Assembly: GCA_947625155.1 (NCBI GenBank) | Contig: CANQNG010000002.1 | Location: forward strand, 1 to 64,000 | From: an uncultured Clostridia bacterium | Lineage (GTDB): Bacteria; Bacillota; Clostridia; Oscillospirales; Ruminococcaceae | Reading direction: 5' to 3' | DNA length: 64,000 nt | In this document: in pieces, positions 27,216 through 36,862 of the stretch | Position numbering within the stretch: the stretch's first letter is position 1 | Layout of the letters: every line of letters starts with the position of its first letter | Position numbers and translations under genes: made by a program | Notes under the pieces: generated by a model | Seen by the model: the letters and a program-made list of their open reading frames with translations, nothing else | The model's database searches: none | What the model was told of the DNA's origin: nothing

Positions 27216-29120
27216 ATGGAAGAACAGAATAAAAATGCCAAAAGGCGAGAGCATATCAAAACATTTTTGATTATTTTTCTTGCACTGCTTCTGGTGCTGA
27301 CCTTTTTCTCTAACACGATCCTGAATTACAGTCTGCCGACGGTTTCGGCACAGTACGCATCCTATGGCACGATCACGGAACGAGTACGGGGTTCCGGCAT
27401 TGTGATGGCAAATCAGAAATACGAGGTGGTCGCCGAGGGAAACCGCACTGTCACCAGTGTTTCCGTGAAAGTCGGTGATGAGATCAAGGCAGGCGACCCT
27501 CTCTTCGTGCTGGATGCCTCTCAGAATGATGAAGCTGTCAAGGAAGCGGAGGCTGCCATTGAGGCGGCGGAACTGGAATACCAGAAAGCACTGCTGACCG
27601 CTGTGCCGGATTATGCCAAGGAAAATCAGGAGATCGCCGCTGCACGGGAGGACTTGCAGATCGCGATCCATCGCCTGAATGCAGCAAAAAATACCACCGG
27701 CAAGATCTCTGATGCTGCCTACAAACAGGCAACAGATGATGCCCAGAAAGCGGCTGAACACATTACGGAGCTGACCGGATATCTGACCCTTGCGGGCAGC
27801 GGAGAAACAGACGGCATCCCGGCTGCCTATACGGGCGGTCTGCAAGCGGCAAAGGCGGCTCACGATGCCGCTTTGGATGCTCTCGAGCAGGCAAAGGCAG
27901 ACCTCGAAGCCAAAAAAGCTGCCCTGACCGTGACCTCAGCCGAACAACAGGCGACCATTCAGGAGCTGGAACGTGCTGCTGAAACTGCCGAAACTGCCTA
28001 TGCACGGGCAAAAGCGGATTATGAAGCCAATACACAGGACATCACGCTGCAGCGTGCCATGGAGGATGCGGAACAGACAGCACGCTATGCCCGTGAGGAT
28101 GCGGATGCCGCTGCTGCTGCCCTGACAGGCATACAGGCGCAGGAAACAGCGATCGCACAGGCACAGACGGCTGTGAACGATGCGGAAACAGCCGAACGAA
28201 ATGCCAACAAAGCCCTGAACGATGCCATTTCCGGTGTGACCGCTGCCATTCAGCGGGATATGGATGCAGCCAATGCACAGGCAGATGCAGCGGCTGCGGT
28301 ACTCAATGCTTACAACCAGCAGGGGAGCAGCGGAGAAGCTATGGACATCACGGCACTCGAAGATGCTGTGACCCAGCAGGAACGGACTGTGCAGACGCTT
28401 CTGATCACGCTGGCGGAGACACAGAAAGCGGATGAACTGACACAGCAGATCGGAGACCTTGACCTACAGACCAAGCAAGCTGACATTGAAAAGCAAAAAG
28501 CAGAACTGGAAGAGCTGAAAAAGAATTCCGGAACTGTCACGGTCAAGAGCAAGAATGCGGGTGTTGTCAGCACGGTCAATGCGGTAACAGGCGATGAAGT
28601 GACGGACGGCATGGTGCTTGCTGAGATCACCCTGACGGATGCAGGGTATACGGTGCAGTTTTCCGTGACGGCAGAACAGGCACGGAAAGTCAGCATCGGT
28701 TCGCTGGCGGACATCACAAACGGCTATTATTCCGACCTGACCGCAAAGCTTGTCAGCGCAAAGGCAAACACGGAAGAACCGGGAAGCTCCGGCAAGATAC
28801 TGACCTTTGACATTACCGGCAGTGATGTGACAGTCGGCGAGATGCTGTCGCTTTCGATCAACTGCTCCAGCAACAGCTATGACTGCGTTGTGCCGTCCAG
28901 TTCCATTATGGAGGACAATGACGGGAAATTTGTCCTCGTTGTCCGTTCCAGATCTACCCCGCTCGGCAACCGCTACTATGTGAGCCGTGCCAATATCACA
29001 GTGCTGGCTTCGGATGAGACCAACAGCGCTGTGCAGGGGGATGTGACCTATTCCGATTTTGTCGTGACAGCTTCTGAAGAGCCCCTGACACCCGGTAAGC
29101 AGGTGCGGATGGAGGACTGA
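27216..29120 (+). CDS. HlyD/MacA-like membrane fusion (adaptor) protein with very long coiled coil
   Basis: N-terminal TM; lipoyl-like VTSVSVKVGDEIKAGDPLFVLD and VKSKNAGVVSTVNAVTGDEVTDGMVLAEI around an Ala/Glu-rich coiled coil. Confidence 0.85.
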   Translation: MEEQNKNAKRREHIKTFLIIFLALLLVLTFFSNTILNYSLPTVSAQYASYGTITERVRGSGIVMANQKYEVVAEGNRTVTSVSVKVGDEIKAGDPLFVLDASQNDEAVKEAEAAIEAAELEYQKALLTAVPDYAKENQEIAAAREDLQIAIHRLNAAKNTTGKISDAAYKQATDDAQKAAEHITELTGYLTLAGSGETDGIPAAYTGGLQAAKAAHDAALDALEQAKADLEAKKAALTVTSAEQQATIQELERAAETAETAYARAKADYEANTQDITLQRAMEDAEQTARYAREDADAAAAALTGIQAQETAIAQAQTAVNDAETAERNANKALNDAISGVTAAIQRDMDAANAQADAAAAVLNAYNQQGSSGEAMDITALEDAVTQQERTVQTLLITLAETQKADELTQQIGDLDLQTKQADIEKQKAELEELKKNSGTVTVKSKNAGVVSTVNAVTGDEVTDGMVLAEITLTDAGYTVQFSVTAEQARKVSIGSLADITNGYYSDLTAKLVSAKANTEEPGSSGKILTFDITGSDVTVGEMLSLSINCSSNSYDCVVPSSSIMEDNDGKFVLVVRSRSTPLGNRYYVSRANITVLASDETNSAVQGDVTYSDFVVTASEEPLTPGKQVRMED

Positions 29121-29122
29121 GC

Positions 29123-30166
29123 ATGAGGGTGACGAAAAAACAGGCACTGCGGCTCATCTGTGCGCTGGTGTTCCTCGTCCTGTGTTTCACTGCTGCCAAG
29201 ATCAGCGCCACGCTTGCTGCCGGGCTGGACAGCCAGAAAGCTGCGGAACGCTGGGCAGCAGGCGGTGAGGAGGATTATGCACAGATCAGCGTATTCCTGA
29301 GCAGAGACAGCGGCTTTACGGAGGAGAGCATCAGCGGCATTTCTGATACTGTGGATGCTGCGCTGGTGACAGCATCTCTCAAAGCAGAGGAGGATACCCG
29401 CCTCTGGTACAGTGCCTACAGCACGCAGATCGGGGAAATGGAACTGACCGGAAACCGCCGGAATGCGGCTTCTGCGGTGGTGACTGCGGTCAGCGGGGAT
29501 TTCTTTACGATGCACCCGATGCGCCTAGCGGACGGCAGCTACCTGAAAGCTGATGACCTGATGCAGGACAGGGTGGTACTGGACACGAAGCTGGCATGGC
29601 AACTGTTCGGTTCGTCTGAAGTGAGCGGCATGGAAGTCATTGTCAATGATACGCCCTGTCTTGTGGCAGGTGTGGTGCAGCCGGAAACAGACGGCGCTTC
29701 CCAAGTTGCCTACGGCGACAAGCCGAGGGCTTATATCCCCTATGCGCTGTACGATCAGCTACAGACAGCAGGGGAGGGGGAAAGCCAGTGGATCTCCTGC
29801 TACGAAGCAGTCCTTCCGGATCCGGTGCGCAATTTTGCCAAGACGACTATCGAAAATGCCATTTCCGCAGGGGACGGTGTGCATATCGTGCAGAATACAG
29901 AACGTTATTCTCTGTCCCACCGCTGGGATACGCTGCGGCATCTGCATGATTTGATGATCATTCCGGACAGCACGGCTTACCCATACTGGGAAAATGCCGC
30001 AAGGATACGGGAATTTGACACGGCTGTGCTGCTCGGTCTGGAGCTGTTGCTCCTGATCTTCCCGGTGATCTACGGGCTGCGGCTTCTTTGGAAAGGCTAT
30101 CGGTTTCTGGAACGGTTTATGGCAGAGAAACGAAAAGCCCATCAGCGGCGGTTCAGGACGATATGA
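29123..30166 (+). CDS. MacB periplasmic-core-domain-like membrane protein with only terminal TM segments
   Basis: N-terminal TM; VVTAVSGDFFTMHPMRLADGSYLKADDLMQDRVVLDTKLAWQLFGSSEVSGMEVIVNDTPCLVAGVV (MacB PCD-like); C-terminal TM. Confidence 0.7.
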   Translation: MRVTKKQALRLICALVFLVLCFTAAKISATLAAGLDSQKAAERWAAGGEEDYAQISVFLSRDSGFTEESISGISDTVDAALVTASLKAEEDTRLWYSAYSTQIGEMELTGNRRNAASAVVTAVSGDFFTMHPMRLADGSYLKADDLMQDRVVLDTKLAWQLFGSSEVSGMEVIVNDTPCLVAGVVQPETDGASQVAYGDKPRAYIPYALYDQLQTAGEGESQWISCYEAVLPDPVRNFAKTTIENAISAGDGVHIVQNTERYSLSHRWDTLRHLHDLMIIPDSTAYPYWENAARIREFDTAVLLGLELLLLIFPVIYGLRLLWKGYRFLERFMAEKRKAHQRRFRTI

Positions 30167-30242
30167 TACAAAAAGACCTGTGCGAAAAACACAGGTCTTT
30201 ATTGATCTGATAAAAAGAACCGGCATCGACCGGTCTTGCAAG

Positions 30243-30317
30243 GGTGGATAGTCGGATTCGAACCGACGGTCTTCAGTGCCACAAACTGACGCGTTAACCA
30301 GCTACGCTATACCCACC
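30243..30317 (-). tRNA. tRNA-His (GTG)
   Basis: GGTGGGTATAGCGTAGCTGGTTAACGCGTCAGTTTGTGGCACTGAAGACCGTCGGTTCGAATCCGACTATCCACC; G-1/C73 present, CCA not encoded. Confidence 0.93.
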
Positions 30318-30457
30318 ATCTGTCACAGCCTCACTGCAACAATACTAGTATACCATATCTTCCTGAAAAAGTCAAGCCTTTTTTGCAATTTTTTTGAAAA
30401 AGTTTACAGAAATGGGCAAAGACAACGAGATACAGGGAACTTTATTGAAAAAGATAC

Positions 30458-30486
30458 TTGCAAAATATGCCGTGATATGGTATACT
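30458..30486 (+). promoter_or_regulatory. sigma-A type promoter for nadE-pyrE
   Basis: TTGCAA - 17 nt - TATACT. Confidence 0.7.
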
Positions 30487-30538
30487 ATATTTATACCCTT
30501 CCCATGAGGGAACTGGAAAGGAAAAGAGGTAAGAAACC

Positions 30539-32482
30539 ATGAAGGACGGATTTGTCAAGATCGCCTGCGCATCGCCGGAACTGAAAGTGGCAGACTGTGT
30601 GTACAATACCGACCGCATTCTGGATCTGGTGCGGGAGGCATATGACAGGGGCGTGAAGATCGTCTGCTTCCCGGAACTGTCGATCACAGGCTATACTTGC
30701 GGTGATCTGTTTTTACAGAACACATTGCTCAGATCTGCCGAGGAAAGTCTCCTGCGGCTGGTAGAGGAGACCAAGGAACTGGAGATCATCTCGATCGTCG
30801 GACTGCCACTTGTGTATGACGACCGCCTGTATAATTGTGCCGCAGTGGTATACAAAGGGGATATACTGGGCATCGTCCCCAAGACCCATATCCCGAATTA
30901 CGGGGAATTTTATGAGGCAAGGCATTTTGCTGCCGGAGGACCGACGCAGTATACGGTCTGTATTGGGGACTTTACGCCTACATTCGGGACGAATCAGATC
31001 TTCTGCTGCGAAAATGGACCCGACCTGATCTTCGGCGTGGAGATCTGCGAGGATGTCTGGGTGGCAGATACGCCCTCGGTCAAGCTGGCGCAGAACGGCG
31101 CAGTCATCCTCTTTAACCTGTCCGCAAGCGATGAGATCATCGGCAAGGCGGAATACCGGACAATGCTTGTCAAAGCGAGGTCCGGCAGCCTGTTCTGTGC
31201 CTATGCCTATGCGGATGCCGGGATCGGGGAATCGACACAGGATATGGTCTTTGCAGGGCATGACCTGATCGCGGAAAACGGCTCTGTGCTTGCTGGATCG
31301 AAGCTTTTTTCCAGTGGGCTGACCATAGCGGATGTGGATATTTCCCGGCTGCATCACGAACGGCGGAGATCTTCCACGTGGCAGAGCGTTTCCAAAAATG
31401 ACGATACGGAGTATTACCGGGATCTCTTTACTATGACGTTACCGGACGATATGTCGGACAGGTACATCCCGCCGCATCCTTTTGTACCCTCTGAGAAGGA
31501 TATTTTGGATGCCCGTTGTGAGGAAATTCTTGCCATTCAGGCGACCGGACTGCTGACACGGCTGCGGCATGTCGGCACGAAAACCGCTGTTGTGGGGCTT
31601 TCCGGCGGACTGGATTCCACACTGGCACTGATCGTCATGGCGCATGCCTTTGACCGGCTCGGACTGGAGCGGAGCGGCATGGTCACGGTGACGATGCCCT
31701 GCTTCGGGACAACGGACAGGACATACGCCAACGCTTGTCGTCTGGCGAAAGCCTACGGTGCAACGCTGCGGGAGATACGAATTGAGGACAGCGTGCGGCA
31801 GCATTTCCGGGACATCGGGCAGGACGAATCCGTGCATGATGTGACCTACGAAAACGGGCAAGCACGGGAGCGCACACAGATCCTCATGGACATTGCCAAC
31901 CAGCTGAACGGCATTGTGATCGGGACGGGCGACCTCTCGGAGCTGGCGCTCGGGTGGGCGACATACAACGGCGACCATATGAGCATGTACGGGGTGAATG
32001 CCTCTATCCCGAAAACCCTCGTGCGCTATCTCGTTGCCTATGAAGCCGGACATGCTGACGGTCTCCTGAAAGAAGTCCTGCTCGACATCCTTGACACGCC
32101 CGTCAGCCCGGAACTGCTGCCCCCGGAAAAGGACGGCACCATTACTCAGAAAACGGAAGATCTGGTCGGTCCGTATGAGCTGCACGATTTTTTCCTATAT
32201 TATATGGTACGGCAGGGCTTTGCACCGGGGAAAATTTTCCGGATGGCGCAGAAAGCCTTTGCCGGGCAGTTCACGGATGCGGAGATCCTGAAATGGGAGA
32301 AGGTATTCTATCGGCGGTTCTTCTCCCAGCAGTTCAAGCGTTCCTGCCTGCCGGACAGCCCCAAGGTCGGCAGCGTGACACTTTCCCCTCGAGGAGACTG
32401 GCGCATGCCCAGTGATGCCAGTGTCCGTATCTGGCTGCAGGAGCTGGATGAACTGGAAACACAGATCAAGGAAAAGGAGTAA
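30539..32482 (+). CDS. nadE: Glutamine-dependent NAD+ synthetase
   Basis: Nitrilase domain FPELSITGYTCGDL; synthetase GLSGGLDSTLALIV. Confidence 0.96.
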   Translation: MKDGFVKIACASPELKVADCVYNTDRILDLVREAYDRGVKIVCFPELSITGYTCGDLFLQNTLLRSAEESLLRLVEETKELEIISIVGLPLVYDDRLYNCAAVVYKGDILGIVPKTHIPNYGEFYEARHFAAGGPTQYTVCIGDFTPTFGTNQIFCCENGPDLIFGVEICEDVWVADTPSVKLAQNGAVILFNLSASDEIIGKAEYRTMLVKARSGSLFCAYAYADAGIGESTQDMVFAGHDLIAENGSVLAGSKLFSSGLTIADVDISRLHHERRRSSTWQSVSKNDDTEYYRDLFTMTLPDDMSDRYIPPHPFVPSEKDILDARCEEILAIQATGLLTRLRHVGTKTAVVGLSGGLDSTLALIVMAHAFDRLGLERSGMVTVTMPCFGTTDRTYANACRLAKAYGATLREIRIEDSVRQHFRDIGQDESVHDVTYENGQARERTQILMDIANQLNGIVIGTGDLSELALGWATYNGDHMSMYGVNASIPKTLVRYLVAYEAGHADGLLKEVLLDILDTPVSPELLPPEKDGTITQKTEDLVGPYELHDFFLYYMVRQGFAPGKIFRMAQKAFAGQFTDAEILKWEKVFYRRFFSQQFKRSCLPDSPKVGSVTLSPRGDWRMPSDASVRIWLQELDELETQIKEKE

Positions 32483-32487
32483 TTACA

Positions 32488-33138
32488 ATGACATACAAAG
32501 AAAACTTTATCCGATTCATGGTAGAATGCGGCGTGCTGACGTTCGGGGAATTTACGCTGAAAAGCGGCAGGATCGCGCCCTATTTCATCAACTGCGGCAA
32601 TTACCGTACCGGCGGACAGCTCCGCAGGCTCGGAGAATACTATGCCGCATGCATCCATGAAAATAACATTCCGGTGGAAACGCTGTTCGGTCCGGCTTAC
32701 AAGGGTATTCCGCTTGCCGTTTCAGCAGCCACGGCACTCAGCGCCAAGTACGGGCAGGAAGTGTTCTACTGCTTTGACCGAAAAGAAGCCAAAGACCACG
32801 GCGAGGGTGGTATGTTTGTCGGCAAGACCCTGACGGACGGCGAAAAGGTCATCATCATTGATGATGTCATGACTTCCGGCAAGGCGCTCCGGGGATCCCT
32901 GCCGAAGCTGATGAGCGCCGCAAATGTCGATGTGACCGGCATGGTCATTACCGTTGACCGCATGGAACGGGGAACGGGTACGCTTTCAGCGGTGCAGGAA
33001 GTCAAGGAGAAATTTGGTGTCACGGTCTATTCCATTGTGACAATGGAGGATATTATTGCCGCTATCCGGAATGACGTAGTACCGGGGAAAGAATACCTGC
33101 CGCAGATGCTTGCCTATCGGGAACAATATGGTGTATAA
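32488..33138 (+). CDS. pyrE: Orotate phosphoribosyltransferase
   Basis: FTLKSGRIAPYFINCGNYRTGGQL; VIIIDDVMTSGKALR. Confidence 0.95.
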   Translation: MTYKENFIRFMVECGVLTFGEFTLKSGRIAPYFINCGNYRTGGQLRRLGEYYAACIHENNIPVETLFGPAYKGIPLAVSAATALSAKYGQEVFYCFDRKEAKDHGEGGMFVGKTLTDGEKVIIIDDVMTSGKALRGSLPKLMSAANVDVTGMVITVDRMERGTGTLSAVQEVKEKFGVTVYSIVTMEDIIAAIRNDVVPGKEYLPQMLAYREQYGV

Positions 33139-33142
33139 GCCT

Positions 33143-33175
33143 AAAAAACACAGCCCCGCAGAGGGCTGTGTTTTT
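33143..33175. terminator. bidirectional hairpin terminator
   Basis: aaaaaacacagccc-cgcaga-gggctgtgtttttt. Confidence 0.85.
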
Positions 33176-34587
33176 TACTGTACGTTCACCGCACCAAGAC
33201 TGCATCCGGTGCAGGTGCTTTCCGTCTGTACGGTCAGTGTCACCTCATAGCTTTGCGGTGTGAGGTCTGTCAGGGGAATGTACAGCGAATAGCCATTGTC
33301 CAGAATTTCCGTCTCTCCGAGCTTTTTCGCTTCATAGCAGTGATAGGCAAGATAGGAGCGTGCCGTTCCATCCGCCCCCGTGAGCGTGATGTAATGATCC
33401 GCAGCATTTTCCGGCATTTCCGGGAGATCAATGCTGCCATAAAGCTGCAAAAAGCTGCCGTTTTGTTCACTGAACAGGGAAGCGGTACAAGTGTCCTCCG
33501 CCTGCGGAACAGCTTCCACAGCAGGAGCAGCGTGCATGGGCGCTTCTTGCTGCAGCCAAGCAATATTTCGCTCTACGATCTCCATCACAACGAGATCGAC
33601 AGGTGCAGTCTCGATCTGAGAAAGCGGTTCCGGTCTTGCACGGGAATACGTTGCAGTCTGAAAATGTTCAGACAAATAGGGAATGATCGCTGCCCCGAAG
33701 GAATCCCGGAACATCAGCAGACTGCCCGTTCCGGTCGGGCATACTGTCCGGATGGAAATATCATCCGTATTCCGGTAGTGTCCCTGATAGGTATACGTGA
33801 AGTCGATCGGATAGACATGCTGCGCATCCAGCACATCGGAGTCCGGGAACAGCATCCCCTGCAAGTCGCCGTTCCAGCTCATCTCGACAGTCGGGGTCAG
33901 GTCGGCATAGGCTTCGTGGGGAACACCGGCAGCCTCCAAGATCGTGCGGTAGCCGATGAGCGCACCGGTATTGTTCCAGTGGGTATCCTGCTTGTGGTAA
34001 ATTGGTCCTGCACTGTCTGCGGCAGCCTGTGTGAGGGCTTGGGTCAGGTCGGCATAGGTGACACTGCTTTCTGCCAGAAGTGCCTGCAATCGCTCTAAAT
34101 TGCCGTCAATACCGCTTTGACGGTAATTGTAAGGCATGTACTGCGGGTAGACTGTATTTTTGTTTGGGACAAGTGCTATGACGAATGTTCCGCCATGCTG
34201 TGCTACATAGTCCTGCATCATGGTAAGATTGTAGACGATGTTTTGCAGCCCTGCATCAGAAATGGTCTGATCACCGAGGAAATCATTGACGGTCGGTGTA
34301 TAGTAAAGCCAGCCGTCCCTGCCGATAATGACATCTTCCTCCGCAGAGGTGTGGAGCAGTTCTGCCTGTAGATCCCCGTTCGCCGTCACAAAAGTATCAT
34401 GGAAGCCGAAATGATCGGAAACAAATTCTGTGAACTGCGTGTTCCAGTCCTTGTTGAAGCTGCCATCTTCTTTGCGCAGCGGGGGAAGCTCAGTACGGTG
34501 CTTCACAAGCATCGCCCCCGGCACGGCACAGGCAGCGACAATAAGTACGATGTAGAGGAAATAAGCGATGTTTTGCGGTTTTTTCAT
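33175..34587 (-). CDS. DHHW/AlgJ-AlgX-like O-acetylation protein
   Basis: DHFGFHDTFVTANGDLQAELL, IIGRDGWLYYT, HKQDTHWNNTGALIGYR; next to MBOAT gene. Confidence 0.88.
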   Translation of the reverse strand: MKKPQNIAYFLYIVLIVAACAVPGAMLVKHRTELPPLRKEDGSFNKDWNTQFTEFVSDHFGFHDTFVTANGDLQAELLHTSAEEDVIIGRDGWLYYTPTVNDFLGDQTISDAGLQNIVYNLTMMQDYVAQHGGTFVIALVPNKNTVYPQYMPYNYRQSGIDGNLERLQALLAESSVTYADLTQALTQAAADSAGPIYHKQDTHWNNTGALIGYRTILEAAGVPHEAYADLTPTVEMSWNGDLQGMLFPDSDVLDAQHVYPIDFTYTYQGHYRNTDDISIRTVCPTGTGSLLMFRDSFGAAIIPYLSEHFQTATYSRARPEPLSQIETAPVDLVVMEIVERNIAWLQQEAPMHAAPAVEAVPQAEDTCTASLFSEQNGSFLQLYGSIDLPEMPENAADHYITLTGADGTARSYLAYHCYEAKKLGETEILDNGYSLYIPLTDLTPQSYEVTLTVQTESTCTGCSLGAVNVQ

Positions 34588-34597
34588 AGCTGCCTCC

Positions 34598-36019
34598 TCA
34601 GAAATTCAAGTAGATGAATGGGCTGTAAACGCCGGACGACAGATACAGAAAGCTTAACAGCAGCAACCCGAAGCTGCCGGCATAGCTCAATACCTGCACC
34701 GCCGGGGCAGTGCATTTCCGTTTCAGCCATGGCACGACCGGGAAGGAAAACAGGATCGCCAGCCCTGCTGTGAGCAGAAACAGAGGATCCAGCTCCCGGA
34801 GCAGCAGGGAAATACCTACCTGCTTTGCGGCAGCATCCGCGATCCCGAAGCCGAACATGGTGCGCCAGAAGTGAAAGCCCTGTGTCAGTGTGTCTGCCCG
34901 GAAGATCGTGAAGCAAAGCACCACCGCCGCAAGCGTGTACAAACGGCTGATAAGGCGCAGAGCAGGACGTTTCTGCATCTTGTCCACGGGGATGATACCG
35001 CTGCCCTCCAGCATCAGAAATGCGCCGTTGAGCAGTCCCCACACAACAAATGTCGCCGCTGCGCCGTGCCACAAGCCCGTGCAAAAGAACACGATCCACT
35101 TGTTGAGGAGCGTGCGGGTCTTTCCTTTACGGTTGCCGCCGAGAGGGAAGTACAGGTATTCCTTGAACCAAGTGGAAACGGAAATATGCCACCTCCGCCA
35201 GAATTCTGTCATGCTTGCCGAGGCATACGGGTAGTTGAAGTTTTCCTTGAACGTGAAGCCGAACATAGCTCCCAGCCCGATCGCCATATCACTGTACCCG
35301 CTGAAATCAAAGTATATTTGAAGCGTATAGCAGACCGCACCGAGCCATGCAAGGGGACAAATGAGCTTTTCCGCCGGGAGCGCAAAGATATGGTCGGCTG
35401 CCACGCTCACCACGTCGGCGATCAGCAGCTTTTTGGACAGTCCGACAATAAATCGCCGGATACCGCCTGCGATCTGTTCCGGGCGCAGGGGTCGGCTGGC
35501 AAGCTGCGCTTCTATATCCTTATACTTCACGATCGGTCCTGCGATCAGCTGCGGAAAGAACGTGATATACAGCAGCAGCCGTGCAGGATCTTTCTGTACC
35601 GCAATGTCTCCCCGGTAGGCATCAATGACATAGGACATTGCCTGAAAGGTAAAGAACGAAATGCCGATGGGCAGTGGGATCTCCGGTACAGGCAGTGCGA
35701 TGCCGGGCAGCAGATCCAGTGTCTCCACAATGAGACCTGCATATTTGTAGACACCCAGCAGTCCCAAGTTCCAGAGGATCGCCAGCACGAGACCCGTTTT
35801 CCGCAGTGCCGGTTTGCCGTTCATGCACAGTCCCAGCAGATAGTTGCAGAAAATGGACAAAAGCATCAGGAAAACGACAAACGGCTCGCCGAAAGCATAG
35901 AACAGCAGACTTGCCGCGATCAGCAGGGCATTGCGCACATGCCGTTCCGGGATCAGGCAGTACAGCCCGAATACCACCGGCAGAAAGACGAACAGAAATA
36001 CGGTACTGCTGAATACCAT
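34598..36019 (-). CDS. MBOAT family O-acyltransferase
   Basis: FDFSGYSDMAIGLGAMFGF...NFNYPYASASMTEFWRRWHISVSTWFKEYLYFPLGGNR...LWHGAAATFVVWG. Confidence 0.95.
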   Translation of the reverse strand: MVFSSTVFLFVFLPVVFGLYCLIPERHVRNALLIAASLLFYAFGEPFVVFLMLLSIFCNYLLGLCMNGKPALRKTGLVLAILWNLGLLGVYKYAGLIVETLDLLPGIALPVPEIPLPIGISFFTFQAMSYVIDAYRGDIAVQKDPARLLLYITFFPQLIAGPIVKYKDIEAQLASRPLRPEQIAGGIRRFIVGLSKKLLIADVVSVAADHIFALPAEKLICPLAWLGAVCYTLQIYFDFSGYSDMAIGLGAMFGFTFKENFNYPYASASMTEFWRRWHISVSTWFKEYLYFPLGGNRKGKTRTLLNKWIVFFCTGLWHGAAATFVVWGLLNGAFLMLEGSGIIPVDKMQKRPALRLISRLYTLAAVVLCFTIFRADTLTQGFHFWRTMFGFGIADAAAKQVGISLLLRELDPLFLLTAGLAILFSFPVVPWLKRKCTAPAVQVLSYAGSFGLLLLSFLYLSSGVYSPFIYLNF

Positions 36020-36078
36020 AGCATACTTCCTTTCACAGAAACTGCGGAATACCGCTTCCGGCATTCCGCAGCAGGCTA

Positions 36079-36849
36079 TTATAGATCCTTATTGTAGCTG
36101 ATGTAAGTGACAACGCCGTCCATGATCTCAAATTGTATATTACAGTCGCCATAGGTGTAGACATAAAAGTTTCCCAAGGTGGTATAACTTGTCCCGTAAG
36201 CAGCCGTGACCGCATCTGCCGTAGCACCGATGGTGATGCCTTTGGATGTGGATGCACCAGCTCCGGTGATGTCAATGCCATAAGTCAGATAATTTCCATT
36301 CTCATTCCAGACATAGATAATGAGATCTGTGTAATTGTAATTGATATTTTCACCGTTCCCGTAGCAGCTCGGTGCGGATTCGTTGGATAACGGCGGAACA
36401 GCCGCAACAAATGCCGAGGCGTTATCCCCGATCGTGATAGAAGCATCATTGTACTGTAATGTCAGATCACTGAGAGACTCATCTGGGACAGGTGTTTGCG
36501 GTGTGGGCGTAACGGGAGCAGGTTCTTGCGGGGTCGGTGTAACTGGCGCTTCAGGCTGCTGTGCCGGGGTATCGGCAGGAGCAGCCGCCTGTGTTTCGGC
36601 AGCGTTGGTCTCGGTTTCCGCAAGTGTCTCTTCCTCCGCAGAAGTCTCCTCCGTTGCGGCTTCCGTTTCCGTTTCGGTTTCTGCTTCTGTTTCCGTTTCT
36701 GCCTCTGTTTCCGTTTCCGTTTCCTCCTGCTCTGTCATGGCTTCTGTGGTCTGTGTTTCCATCGTTTCCGGGGTCTTTCCGCAGCCCGTTACAGCCGGGA
36801 GCAGTGCAAGACACAGAAACGACACGAGCATTTTTCGATCAATACGCAT
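36079..36849 (-). CDS. Lipoprotein with Glu/Thr-rich repeat linker
   Basis: Lipobox AVTGC; ETETEAETETEAETETETEA; C-terminal globular domain. Confidence 0.8.
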   Translation of the reverse strand: MRIDRKMLVSFLCLALLPAVTGCGKTPETMETQTTEAMTEQEETETETEAETETEAETETETEAATEETSAEEETLAETETNAAETQAAAPADTPAQQPEAPVTPTPQEPAPVTPTPQTPVPDESLSDLTLQYNDASITIGDNASAFVAAVPPLSNESAPSCYGNGENINYNYTDLIIYVWNENGNYLTYGIDITGAGASTSKGITIGATADAVTAAYGTSYTTLGNFYVYTYGDCNIQFEIMDGVVTYISYNKDL

Positions 36850-36862
36850 AAATCTTTCTCCT

